Shown here piece by piece: positions 1 to 9,887 of a stretch of 64,000 nt of DNA. Each line of letters starts with the position of its first letter. Within the stretch, counting starts at the first letter, position 1. The notes below the pieces were generated by a model. The model ran no database searches and was not told where the DNA came from. It saw only the letters and a list, made by a program, of their open reading frames with translations. Origin of the DNA: Silene latifolia. Lineage: Eukaryota > Streptophyta > Magnoliopsida > Caryophyllales > Caryophyllaceae. The translations under genes were made by a program, and so were the position numbers. Where the stretch lies: contig NC_133537.1 in assembly GCF_048544455.1 (NCBI RefSeq), positions 18,599,541 through 18,663,540 of the forward strand, written 5' to 3'.

Positions 1-2261
1 CTAGGTGCTTGCTTTAATCCGTATAGGGCTTTATCCAATTTGAACACGTGATCCTCAAATTTGATGTTCTTAAAACCAGGGGGTTGTTCAACGAAGACTT
101 CCTCTTGTAAATAACCATTCAAGAATGCTGTCTTGACATCCATCTGGAAGAGTTTCATTCCCTTGTGTGCGGCGAATGCTATCAGAAGTCTAATAGCTTC
201 AAGACGAGCAACAGGTGCGAAAGTTTCGTCATAATCTATTCCTTCTTGTTGATTATATCCTTGGACCACCAATTTTGCTTTTTTTGTGACAATGACTCCG
301 ACATCATCTAATTTGTTCCTGAAGATCCACCTAGTTCTAATGACTGAACGATCTTTTGGTCTAGGAACTAAATGCCAAACCTTGTTTCTTTCGAACTGTT
401 GAAGCTCTTCTTGCATAGCTATAATCCAACTCGATTCGAGAGCTTCATTGATATTCTTTGGATCGATCATGGATAGAAAAGAGTAGAAGGAACAGAAGTT
501 GTTTAAGGAACGTCTTGTTTGAACACCCTTCTTAATATTTCCAAGAATATTATCCATGGGGTGTGAATTCTTGTAATTCCATTTAGTTGTAGTACTTGGT
601 TCTTCATCGTTATTTGAGCTTGACCCGACTTCATTTGGTTCGAAATTAGAGGAAGTTCCCCCTGAATCCAATCCGGGTGTTGTGTTTGAGTCGATTATAA
701 TCTCGGACTCTACACCTTGATTTGGATTCAATGTTATAGTACCATCATCTATAACATTGGTTTGGGAGTTCTTGTCTTGAGTCAATGTTATAGTATCATC
801 AACTATAACTTTGCCTTTCTCCTCTTTATCTTTTGAGGAACGATTAATTTCATCATTCGTTCCCTCAATTTCTTTGTTCTCCAATTCCAATTCCGGGGGA
901 TCGTCTCTCGAAAGACGAAAGTCGGGTTCATCCAAGTCTTCTTCCTCATCCTGTAAAAGCTTATCGAACACGTTATCTTCATCAAAAATAACGTGGACAC
1001 TTTCTTCAATACAAAGAGTTCTCTTATTGAAGACCTTGTAAGCCTTGCTATGATCTGAATATCCTATATAAATCGCCTCATCACTCCTAGGGTCGAATTT
1101 ACTTAAACGGTTTTTACCGTTATTATGTACAAAACATTTACTCCCAAAACAGCGAAGATGGGAGATATTAGGTTTTCGACCTCTGAGGAGTTCATAGAGG
1201 GTTTTCTTAAGGATAGGTCGGATCATAGCACGATTATGGATGTAGCAAGAAGTACTAATGGCTTCAGCCCAAAAGTTACGAGGTAAACCACTACACAAGA
1301 GCATTGTACGTGCCATATCTTCTAAGGTTCTATTCATATGTTCAACGACACCGTTTTGTTGATGAGTTCTTGGTGTAGAAAAGTTCTGCCCTACACCATT
1401 AACTCTACAATATTCTATAAAAGTTTGGTTGTCAAATTCGGTGCCATGATCCGTACGGATAGATACGAGATTAGTCTTATATTTGTTTTGAACACGTTTC
1501 ATAAGACAATCAAATTCTTCAAAAGTTTCATCTTTTGAGTGAAGAAAGATAGGCCATACATACCTTGAGTAGTCGTCTACAAGAACAAAGACGTACCTGG
1601 ATCCTCCTCTACTCCTTACCTTCATAGGTCCACATAAATCCATGTGTACTAATTCCAAGGCTTGATTTGTGCTTACTACTCTTTTCGGTTTAAACGATGA
1701 TCTAACTTGTTTGCACCTTGCATACGTGTCACACATCTTTTCTTGGTCGAACTTGATTTTAGGTAACCCTTCCACCAAGTCCCACTTCTTGAGTTTATTC
1801 AAGGTTAGTGAGCTAATTTGACCAAAGCGTTTATGCCAAAGACAAGGATCATCAAGTGTAACTTTCATGCACGAAAAGGAGTTAGTAGGCACAACATTTA
1901 AATCTACCATGTAAACATTCCTTTTTCTGTGGCCTTCAAGAATAACATTGCTAGTTCCTTCAATAATAATGCGACAACTATCAGTATGAAAAACTACTTT
2001 GTTACCTTTGTCACATAGTTGAGATATGCTTAGCAGGTTATGTTTTAGTCCATCCACGAGATAAACATCACTGATTGCGTGAGACTTAGAGATTCCGATT
2101 TTGCCAACTCCGATTACTTTACCCTTTTTATTGTCCCCGAACGTTACTTTTCCTCCGTTGAAGGGCTTGAGTGAAAGAAACAGATTCTTATCTCCGGTCA
2201 TGTGTCTTGAACATCCACTATCAAGATACCATTGATTGTTTTCTTTCACTTCTTCCTGCAT
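1..2261 (-). CDS. pol: Copia pol polyprotein, partial (protease, integrase, start of reverse transcriptase)
   Basis: Reading leftward from an ATG at 2261, the frame is open to the window edge in every part I translated. It begins with the Copia protease signature ([14 protein letters not shown]), then the integrase zinc-binding and catalytic core with a QQNGVVE motif near 1345-1370. A variable acidic linker follows, then RT ([21 protein letters not shown]), ending at YGLKQAP at position 1. It lies in the same frame as gag, separated only by gag's TAA at 2268-2270 and two further codons. The Copia polyprotein supplies Gag processing, cDNA synthesis and integration. The rest of RT and RNase H lie outside the window. 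Confidence 0.85.
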   Translation of the reverse strand, partial: MQEEVKENNQWYLDSGCSRHMTGDKNLFLSLKPFNGGKVTFGDNKKGKVIGVGKIGISKSHAISDVYLVDGLKHNLLSISQLCDKGNKVVFHTDSCRIIIEGTSNVILEGHRKRNVYMVDLNVVPTNSFSCMKVTLDDPCLWHKRFGQISSLTLNKLKKWDLVEGLPKIKFDQEKMCDTYARCKQVRSSFKPKRVVSTNQALELVHMDLCGPMKVRSRGGSRYVFVLVDDYSRYVWPIFLHSKDETFEEFDCLMKRVQNKYKTNLVSIRTDHGTEFDNQTFIEYCRVNGVGQNFSTPRTHQQNGVVEHMNRTLEDMARTMLLCSGLPRNFWAEAISTSCYIHNRAMIRPILKKTLYELLRGRKPNISHLRCFGSKCFVHNNGKNRLSKFDPRSDEAIYIGYSDHSKAYKVFNKRTLCIEESVHVIFDEDNVFDKLLQDEEEDLDEPDFRLSRDDPPELELENKEIEGTNDEINRSSKDKEEKGKVIVDDTITLTQDKNSQTNVIDDGTITLNPNQGVESEIIIDSNTTPGLDSGGTSSNFEPNEVGSSSNNDEEPSTTTKWNYKNSHPMDNILGNIKKGVQTRRSLNNFCSFYSFLSMIDPKNINEALESSWIIAMQEELQQFERNKVWHLVPRPKDRSVIRTRWIFRNKLDDVGVIVTKKAKLVVQGYNQQEGIDYDETFAPVARLEAIRLLIAFAAHKGMKLFQMDVKTAFLNGYLQEEVFVEQPPGFKNIKFEDHVFKLDKALYGLKQAP

Positions 2262-2267
2262 AAAAGA

Positions 2268-4631
2268 TTAGATACAGTTTTTAGGTACCCAAGCTAAGTT
2301 GGGTCCCTTATGATTAGTTACTCTATAAACTAGATCCTTTCGAATCCAGACTTGTCTAATGACCGTTTTTCTAACCCTTGGTTTATTTGACTCGGGAGGA
2401 GTTCTAGGGTTAGGGTTTTCTCTAGGTCTTTCGTGACTATTTCCCTTGTAAGTAGGTTTACTAGGTTGAGATTGACAAGGGTTTTGTGAGGTGCTAGGTT
2501 TCTTAGAGTAGTCAAAGGCCATGTCATAGAACCAACGAAATTTATTGTTCCTTTCTTTGTTAGGTTCGTTAGTGGGGGTATCCTTATCCTCGTCAAATGT
2601 GTCAGCAGTTTTGACATGGTCGGCATTTTTCCGTAAATCTTGAGCCTTTTTGACACAATTGATTTGGATGTGACCCCTATGACCACAATAATTGCAAATC
2701 AAATATTCAGGAAGATCAGCATACTTCCTTTTTCTAAAATCAAAATCCGAAGGTGTTGATTTGCATTTAGAGTGATCTCTACGGCTGTAGCACTCATGTC
2801 CTAACCCCATCTTCATATTATTATCAGATTGTTCGGTTAGGAAGTTTAGGACTTTTGTGCTACCTTCCCATTTGTCATGGACCTTTCTAGCGTGTAGAAG
2901 AAGGTCTTTTAGGGTTTTAATTTCCTCTTGACATTTCGTGTGATCTACATCATTGTCCTTTTTAAAGTTGTCACGAAAGTCTTGGAATCGTTTGTTAAGG
3001 ATAAACACAACATTGGTGTGTTGTTTCTTAACATTGATCATATCAGTTTTAGATTCCTTTAATTGCATTAAAAGAGAATCTATCTCTTTCTTCTGGTCTA
3101 AGATCACTTCTTCATTAGATGTGACCTTAGTTTCCAGAAGTTCCTTGACTTTTCTAAGTTCTAAGGTTATAGCTTCATTAGCTATAACTTTGGCTTGAAG
3201 GTGCTTGATGTTAAGCTTTAGGTCGGAAGTTATAGCTTCATTAGCTATAACTTTGGACTCTAATTCCTTCTTTTCAGCCATAGTAGAATCTAATGTTGTA
3301 GCTTTCTCAGCTATAACTTTAGATTTCAACTTCTTAGCTTTAGTCTTGAGAGTATGATTCTCTTCCGCGATTTCAAGAATCTGTTCCTTTAGATCTTTCA
3401 ATTCCAAATCCTGTTCGTGACACTTATCAAGAGATTGTTCAAAGAAGTCAATTAAGGCACTTTTAGATAATTTCCTAACACGTTTTTTAAGTTCAAGATA
3501 ACTTACCTCTTCATCGTCGTCTTCGTCTGATTCTCCGAGAAAGCAATAGTTTGAATGAGAAGTTGTGCTTTCATCATCACTGTCGGAGATTAGGTCAAGA
3601 CTAACACTGCTGAGACACAGGTTTGCTACTTCGTCGTCTTCAGATTCCTCGTCATCTTCTGAGTCAAGGTCTCCCCAACACGAATCCATCATAACTTGCT
3701 TGAATTCTCTCTTTGTCTTCTCACGTTTCGTCTTGTCCTTTATCTTCTCCCATGTTGGACAATCTTTGATCATATGACCAGATTCTCCACACTTGAAGCA
3801 ACCTCTATTTGCGAAAGACGATTTTGAGTCATTAACCTTTTTGTTGAATGACTTGTTGTTATAGGATGATTTTGTTTGTTTATTTCGAAATATCTTATTT
3901 TTAAAGCGTCGTGCAAACAAGACAGTTTCATCCTCTAGTTCAGAGTCAACTTCTTCGCTCTTTAAGGCCATACTCTTATTGCGACTTGGTTCAGCGTCAT
4001 CTTTGTTAAGAGTAATTTCATGGGCCATGAGAGCACCAATGAGTTCTTGATAGAAAAGGGTTTCAAGATCTCGTGATTCCTCTATTGCAGTGACCTTAGC
4101 ACGCCACTTCTTAGTAAGGCTCCTAAGAACCTTTCTAGCAATGTCCTCGGTACAGAATTTCCTACCTAGGTTTTTTAATTCATTTATTATACTTGAAAAC
4201 CTTGCGGACATACTATCTAAGGACTCATTAGGCTCCATGATGAATAGCTCATATTTTTGCATAAGCAAATCAATTCGGTGCTTCCTAACAATGGAAGTAC
4301 CTTCATAAGCTAATTCGAGCCCATCCCATATCTCCTTGGCCGTGGAACAAGAAGAAAACCGATCAAACTCGGTTGAAGTCATTCCATTTTGCAGAAGACT
4401 TATTGCTTTGGAGTTCTTTTCGGCCTTCTTGTAGTCGGCCTCGACATAGTCCTCTTCTTTCTTTTCATAGGTAGTGCCTTCCTCGGATGCCACAAGAATT
4501 TTGTGCGGTCCGTTTTGAATAATCCTCCAGCACTCCCAATCGTGTCCTTTCACATAGTGAGTCATCATGTTTTTCCACAATCCGTAATTCTTCCCATCAA
4601 AGACGGGACACTTGAGATAGTTGGAATCCAT
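2268..4631 (-). CDS. gag: Copia Gag, 787 residues, with two zinc knuckles and a long coiled coil
   Basis: An intact frame with an ATG at 4631 and TAA at 2268. Seen: an N-terminal gag-polypeptide region of the Copia UBN2 type (about residues 1-220), a CCHC knuckle CFKCGESGHMIKDC near residue 280, and acidic serine-rich stretches. A coiled coil follows at about residues 380-590, containing repeated KVIANEAIT-like units, then a second CCHC-like knuckle (CNYCGHRGHIQINC) near residue 665, and a basic proline-rich C terminus. Gag of this type forms the particle and binds RNA. The length is much greater than that of short Copia Gags and fits SIRE-type elements. No upstream in-frame ATG competes close to the primer site. 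Confidence 0.88.
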   Translation of the reverse strand: MDSNYLKCPVFDGKNYGLWKNMMTHYVKGHDWECWRIIQNGPHKILVASEEGTTYEKKEEDYVEADYKKAEKNSKAISLLQNGMTSTEFDRFSSCSTAKEIWDGLELAYEGTSIVRKHRIDLLMQKYELFIMEPNESLDSMSARFSSIINELKNLGRKFCTEDIARKVLRSLTKKWRAKVTAIEESRDLETLFYQELIGALMAHEITLNKDDAEPSRNKSMALKSEEVDSELEDETVLFARRFKNKIFRNKQTKSSYNNKSFNKKVNDSKSSFANRGCFKCGESGHMIKDCPTWEKIKDKTKREKTKREFKQVMMDSCWGDLDSEDDEESEDDEVANLCLSSVSLDLISDSDDESTTSHSNYCFLGESDEDDDEEVSYLELKKRVRKLSKSALIDFFEQSLDKCHEQDLELKDLKEQILEIAEENHTLKTKAKKLKSKVIAEKATTLDSTMAEKKELESKVIANEAITSDLKLNIKHLQAKVIANEAITLELRKVKELLETKVTSNEEVILDQKKEIDSLLMQLKESKTDMINVKKQHTNVVFILNKRFQDFRDNFKKDNDVDHTKCQEEIKTLKDLLLHARKVHDKWEGSTKVLNFLTEQSDNNMKMGLGHECYSRRDHSKCKSTPSDFDFRKRKYADLPEYLICNYCGHRGHIQINCVKKAQDLRKNADHVKTADTFDEDKDTPTNEPNKERNNKFRWFYDMAFDYSKKPSTSQNPCQSQPSKPTYKGNSHERPRENPNPRTPPESNKPRVRKTVIRQVWIRKDLVYRVTNHKGPNLAWVPKNCI

Positions 4632-4724
4632 TTATCACGTGATAAGCAGCGGAATATAAAACGATAAGATAAATGAAAAACAAGATAGATCAGCCTCTTT
4701 GCGGTTAGGCAATCAAGAGCACGA

Positions 4725-4737
4725 GGCTCTGATACCA
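4725..4737 (-). other. Primer binding site (initiator tRNA-Met) of the first Copia element
   Basis: The complement reads TGGTATCAGAGCC, matching the 3' end of plant initiator tRNA-Met. It lies 2 nt from the inner LTR end at 4740 and about 95 bp upstream of the gag ATG, which fixes the minus-strand orientation. Confidence 0.85.
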
Positions 4738-5998
4738 ATTGAAGAGTCTATTGATCCAAAATAATCAAGAGGGGGAGGGGGGGGGGGGTTGAATCTATAT
4801 AATACTATTAAAAGCCTAATCTAAAATGAATCATAAAGGCCACATAGACAAATCCATGTAGGCTTAAGAAAAGCCACGTATGAATTAAGACAGCCACATC
4901 TGCCCAAATATTGCCACGTCTGCCCACATAGTACCACCTCCATCATTTGACAATAATCTCATTTATCCCACCCTAATTATCAGGCCTATGCACCCCGTAT
5001 TATTCCTACGATTTTCCTTCCCGCCGTTCGTATGGCCGTATACCAACTGCCAAATATCATTTCCACCAGTTTATCCTTCGCACTGTTGCCGAGATGACCA
5101 GTTCGGAGAACCCATGGGTGCCGCTGGATTAGGATTTTATTCAGACCATGATCTCCGTCTTCGGACGCCAGGTGCCTTCTGTGCGGAATTGGTGGCGGTT
5201 CCGGCTAATCGAAGGTGTGTTAAATTTATCCTGCCTTTTCAATCTCCCCTTCTCACGGTTACTAACTCCTGTATTGATGACACTTAATTATCGTCTGTGT
5301 GTCTCCCTAAATTGATTACTCCATACAATATGATTACATATAAACCTCCCGACTTCACACACAAAATCGTCATTCATCCCTCTCATCGCCGTCGAAATCA
5401 ACAATCATCCTTTCTAGTATGCTTTACTCAATTATTTCGCATTTTGGTGAGCTCATTTGTTTTGCCTACTTCTTCTCTACCATTACATTTGCCGACTTAT
5501 TATTCAATTTATAGCTATCGATTGTTTAATTGAAATATTTATAAATTGTGAACGATAATTTTATTTATTTCTGAATTTTGTGTGAAATTTGATTGGGAGA
5601 TGATCTGGTTGATTTGGATTTCAGTTTTTAATTCGAAAACGGGTGTCATACTTCTGTGCAATAGTTTGATAAATTAACTGACATAATGCTTCTATTTATC
5701 GACTGATTGAAAAATTGAAAATTGTTTTGAGGATTGGTATTGCTACAATCTGGTGGGTGCAATAGTTTGAAAAAAATGAATGATACATAACCTTTTTAAT
5801 GATAAACTTGATGATTATGATGTTTGTAGATATCAATTGGTCGATTTAAGTTAGTTCATGAATTTTGTCTGATAGAAAGTTGGTATTATGATGTCACTTT
5901 GTTGTTCAGAAGTTGGTGTGACAATTGTGTACAACAAATTTAATACAGGGAGTGATAAATATTTCAGGGACATATCTCAGTTGAGTCCGTTAGGATCT

Positions 5999-6120
5999 TG
6001 CTGTGGCCAAATATTACGATAAGCCGATTACTAAGCTTGACGATATTCCTTTGGGTCTTTATCAGTGTTTGCCAGATGGTTGGTTGTTGGGCTGTTTGGG
6101 ATCTAGCCACTGTAGTTTAG
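5999..6120 (+). other. Coding-like fragment of unknown origin inside the Helitron
   Basis: One frame across 5999-6120 reads as plausible protein, including YDKPITKLDDIPLGLYQCLP and a run ending near GSSHCSL. I do not recognise the family. Helitrons often carry pieces of host genes, so a captured exon is one explanation; a decayed exon of the Helitron's own gene is another. The flanking sequence from about 5540 to 6720 has no other long frame and is AT-rich, possibly intronic. Confidence 0.3.
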
Positions 6121-6724
6121 GAACAACTTCTGCTTGGTTAGTTTAAGAGATTTGATGCTAGCTGAGAATGTTTGTGCAGCACAGTCCTTCGGTTTCAGAA
6201 ATACCTCCCTATTCCATTTGGTACCAGAATCTATAAAGTGTAGGTATTGAAAATACCAATATATTTACGTTTCTTATTGTTTCTGCACCTTGAAGTATAT
6301 ACAATATTTGTCCTAAAGGTGTGATAAAATTTATTACCACGGCATATAGTCTACGGACTCCATGCTTTATGCGCGTATTTCCGATGCATTTTTTTCCACT
6401 TTGTACTTTGCATTACCAATATAGCACCATATGATGTTAGCTTTGCCGATCAAGTCTCCATCGTCATACATGTATTGAAGCCCAAAAGGTGTGCGGTCAT
6501 ATTTTTGCATCAGTATAGCATCTCAATAAATGGGCCCTTTGTTGTAAGAGGCATTTTCAAATAGTTACCAATACACGTGACATTATCATATTGACGTCGT
6601 TCTATGTTACACGGTCTAAACTTGCACAACTGAGCAGCCTATCAGACCACTTGGCAATAATCTGTTTACAAGCGTTCGGACAACAAGTGTAATTTTAGGC
6701 ATATTTTCATTTATTTCTTAAATT

Positions 6725-7925
6725 ATGGTCTATTTAACATGTCTACTGACCTCTTTCACCAATATTTTAACCGACAGTTTTGATATGGAACATGGTCAAC
6801 GTAAAAGAGGCCGCCCACGTAAGGTGACAAGTTCCAACGACTCAAGTTTGGTCACCCGCAACATCTCACGACTGTTGGTGTCGAGGAGTGAAGACAACAC
6901 AAGTGGTTCTCTTCTACCCTTTTTAAAAAATTGTTGTTAAACATACGAATTACAAACAGACAGTTCTTATTTACCATATTCCGGGACGCAGGGCCCACAT
7001 TTGTTGGCATGGACACTGAACCAAATGACTCTCCGACAACGAGACAACGAGCCATTTTGCGGGTACCTCAACCCCTTCAGCATCCATGGAATTAGCAGAC
7101 GACAACTCCCCAAACAATTTGGTTAATTTAAATAGCAACGAACATAAGAGAAACACAGACACCGGTGACATGGCATGCAGTCCCCACAAGAGAGGACGCC
7201 CACGGAAACCAACAAATGTAGACAACCTTGTTTGGCTGCTAGCGTGCCACAAGTGGTACAAGTGGTTACCAGTTCGGCAAACCCAAAAAACGGTAAGCTA
7301 ACGTCATTCTATTTATGTTTTGTAATATCTGATTACACTAAACGTTTTAAAATTATTTGAATCTTTTAAAAAATGTGCAGTATACACATCTGATTCCATG
7401 CATGACCAATCTCCTGCCTTGACGATGATGAACCCGAATTCAAGTACGCCATACTTTATTGTTTGTTTACTCTTTTTTATCACCGTCAGGGTAAGTCGGA
7501 CACTTGATTAACTTTGTTTTGTACTTTAGCTGCTTTCACCTAACAAGTATTGTTTTTGGTGGAAAAATTACATAGGCGGTGGTGGACGTGGAGTGAGTTA
7601 TCGTCGAATAGGCCGACCACGCAAGGCTACAAATCCTGGAAACTCAATCATCAACCTTACCACTCCAAGACCAACGATGTTAGGTTGCGAAAAGAACACT
7701 CGAGGTATAATTTCCTTGAATGTACTTTATTGCCCAGTTGTAAACCCAACATTGGTCATAATTACTCCCACTTTCAAAAACCAAAAAAACATAAAACAGC
7801 CGCAAATGAAAGTATGGACAATACCGAGACAACGAGCAAACCACCTTCAAGTAAGTCTCAATATGCTTACCAATACATTTATCACTTTCTTCAACCAATG
7901 TCATCAGGTAACGAATTCCATATAA
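6725..7925 (+). pseudogene. Repeated AT-hook coding segments in the Helitron
   Basis: Three short frames each contain one AT-hook core: RKRGRPRK at 6800-6823, HKRGRPRK at 7185-7208 and RRIGRPRK at 7602-7625. AT-hooks (core RGRP) bind the minor groove of AT-rich DNA. The three frames are separated by AT-rich, intron-like stretches. Spacer pieces near 7440-7560 and 7960-8080 resemble each other ('gtactttagct' and 'ttacctaacaa' recur), suggesting exon-intron units that were duplicated. Their position upstream of the Rep remnant makes an N-terminal part of a degenerate Helitron protein the simplest reading. A captured AT-hook host gene is the alternative. No single long frame joins them. Confidence 0.5.
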
Positions 7926-8577
7926 TTATTTGCTTCATAAAAAACAGGCGCACAGTCCATTATCACTTTTTGGTTTGTTTACTCTATTTTCCCACCTCTA
8001 ACTCAAGGCAGTCACTTGACTTACATTAGTACTTTAGCTACTTTTACCTAACAACAAAAATTTTTGCTGGTAAAATTATACCGAGATCGCAAGCAACCCA
8101 CCTTCAAGTACACCTCACTTTGCTTATCATTAAATTTCACACTTTCTTCAAGCATTGAACTTCTACAATACCGCATGTTATTCTACTATTATAATTTCCT
8201 ACTCCCTGTAATATTATATCCACTAATGAGTAATGAGTTTGTCTTAAGGAATTATTTTATTAAACAGCTAACGAAGTCCATAGTTTGTATATTAACATAG
8301 CCACCTTAACAGGGAAATATTTAGAAGCTTGGAGTTTTGGCAGCCCTACATAACAGTGCGGGTTTTGTGATGTCATTGTTTGGAAAGAAGAATCGGTCGG
8401 CGAGACCTCAAAGAACAGCCGACCCAAATTCAATATTTTTGCCAGAAAGGGAAAGTGAAACTCCCATTACTAAAAGAACCACCTGAACTATTGAAAGGAT
8501 TATTAGACCCAACAGGGGGGAACACGCTCCAGTGAATTCAGGAGGCTCATCAGGTCATACAACACAATTTATGCATT

Positions 8578-8820
8578 CACATCAATGGGGGCAAAGTTGA
8601 CAATGCTATTAATAAAGGTGGTGCGCCCTACTGTTTTAGACTCGGAGGACAAAACCATCATAATATTGGGTCTCTCCTACCACCTGAAGGAAAACAACCT
8701 CGGTTCATGCAAATATATTTTCATGACACTGAACAGAAGCTCCCAAAAAGGGTTAGATCGTTAAATGGAGAAGGGAAAAACAGCCTATCCTTAAATTATG
8801 GGGTTAAAACAGCGTACCTT
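8578..8820 (+). pseudogene. Remnant of Helitron Rep/helicase N-terminal region
   Basis: One frame across about 8590-8820 contains GGAPYCFRLGGQNHHNIGSL and then a stretch ending QIYFHDTEQKLPKRV. This pattern (GPYxFRxxGQxxHxIGSLLP, then QLYxYDT) is conserved just upstream of the Rep domain in plant Helitron proteins, named Helitron_like_N in domain databases. The preceding residues fit only after a one-base frame change near 8590. Nothing of the HUH Rep motifs or the PIF1-like helicase follows; the sequence turns non-coding by about 8830. It is therefore a truncated remnant. Confidence 0.65.
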
Positions 8821-9094
8821 TAAATTATGAGGTTAAAATGTTACCGTACGTTCCTGGTATATCTTCATGATACTGAGAAATCCAACCGGATATATGCCAC
8901 TCAACAAATAGCTATAACCAAACACAAATTCTTACTCAAACATGAGCTCACAAAATGATTGACTAGCTATTTATGACTATCTAATCAATTTTTTTATGGT
9001 GGAACAGTGAAACGAAGTTTTGTGGGTTGAATGGACAAAGAGAGAGAGAATAACGGGGTTTCTTTGAAAAAAATGAAAGCCAAACTTGAAAAAT

Positions 9095-9655
9095 CGCGAA
9101 AGTGGTAATTAAGCCGCTTAACTTTGTTCAATTGTGAAATTAAGCCTCATAGGTTTCATTTGGAGCAATTAAGCCCCTTAAGTTTCACCAAAGGTGAAAT
9201 TCAACCCCATTTTCTTAAATTTTACCAAATTCTTATATTAAAATCACTTTTAATACAATTTATCAAATATATAATATTTTGTTTTATAATTTTAGAACTT
9301 TTATATTTATATTAAATTTTGAGAATTGTTTTTTTTTTTAATTTTATTGTATATAGACAATTTATTATATATGTATGAATACTATATAAATTATAAACAA
9401 TTTACTAAATATGTATGTAAAAGTGTTCAACGATCAATAAATTATGTAGAAATTCACAAAGTTGCAATTAGTAATTTAATAAATTGTTTAATACTAATAT
9501 AAAATATTTTTAATTAAAATTCTTGTGAAATTTTTTAAAATGGGGTTGAATTTCACTTTTGGTAAGACTTAAGGGGTTTGATTACTCCAAATGAAACTTA
9601 TGGGGCCTAATTTCACAATTGAACAAAGTTAAGGGGCTTAATTATCACTTTCGCG
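9095..9655. mobile_element. Mutator-type MITE with long terminal inverted repeats
   Basis: The ends are exact complements at their tips (CGCGAAAGTG and CACTTTCGCG), and the inverted similarity continues for about 110 bp on each side. The direct repeat CTTGAAAAAT flanks it at 9085-9094 and 9656-9665, a 10-bp target-site duplication. Long inverted repeats with a 9-10 bp duplication are typical of Mutator-like elements. The 560-bp body is AT-rich and non-coding. Confidence 0.8.
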
Positions 9656-9857
9656 CTTGAAAAATAAAGCAAAGGTTTAGCATCTTATTAAGTCAAACAT
9701 GAAAAATAAAGGAAAGGTTTAGTAAATTATTTAAAAATCATTTTATTTCACAGAGAGAAACCTTTTAGCCCGAAAAACAATACCGAAACCCGACCAACAA
9801 CAACCTGGCCTGACAAAACACGGGTAAAACCACAACGGACACGCCTAAAATGAATAA

Positions 9858-9887
9858 ACCCGTGATTTCCACGGGTCACAAAACTAG
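9858..9887 (+). other. Helitron 3' terminal hairpin and CTAG end
   Basis: A perfect 7-bp stem with a 5-nt loop at 9858-9876, then 7 nt, then CTAG at 9884-9887 and the target T at 9888. In Helitrons this structure marks the rolling-circle termination site. Confidence 0.85.

Larger units (their letters stand above)
4794..9887 (+). mobile_element. Helitron, about 5.1 kb, inserted in the Copia 5' LTR
   Basis: The 5' end starts TCTATATAATAC directly after an A at 4793. The 3' end is CTAG at 9884-9887 followed by T at 9888, with a perfect 7-bp hairpin (ACCCGTG-ATTTC-CACGGGT, 9858-9876) 7 nt upstream. Insertion between A and T, a TC start and a hairpin plus CTRR end are the defining Helitron features. 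Joining 4793 to 9888 rebuilds an uninterrupted LTR sequence. Inside are AT-hook coding pieces, a fragment of the Helitron Rep/helicase gene and a nested MITE. No complete helicase is present, so the copy is probably not autonomous. Confidence 0.88.

Noticed and set aside
4725..4740. tRNA gene suggested by the TGGTATCAGAG sequences (also at 17204, 19564, 30901 and 63861)
   Set aside because: These are primer binding sites complementary to the 3' end of initiator tRNA-Met, directly next to LTRs. No cloverleaf surrounds them.
4988..5533. Two plus-strand frames (99 and 78 codons) near the Helitron start
   Set aside because: Composition is Pro/Ser/Leu/Tyr-rich without recognisable motifs, and no splice or domain evidence supports a gene. 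They could be Helitron leader sequence.
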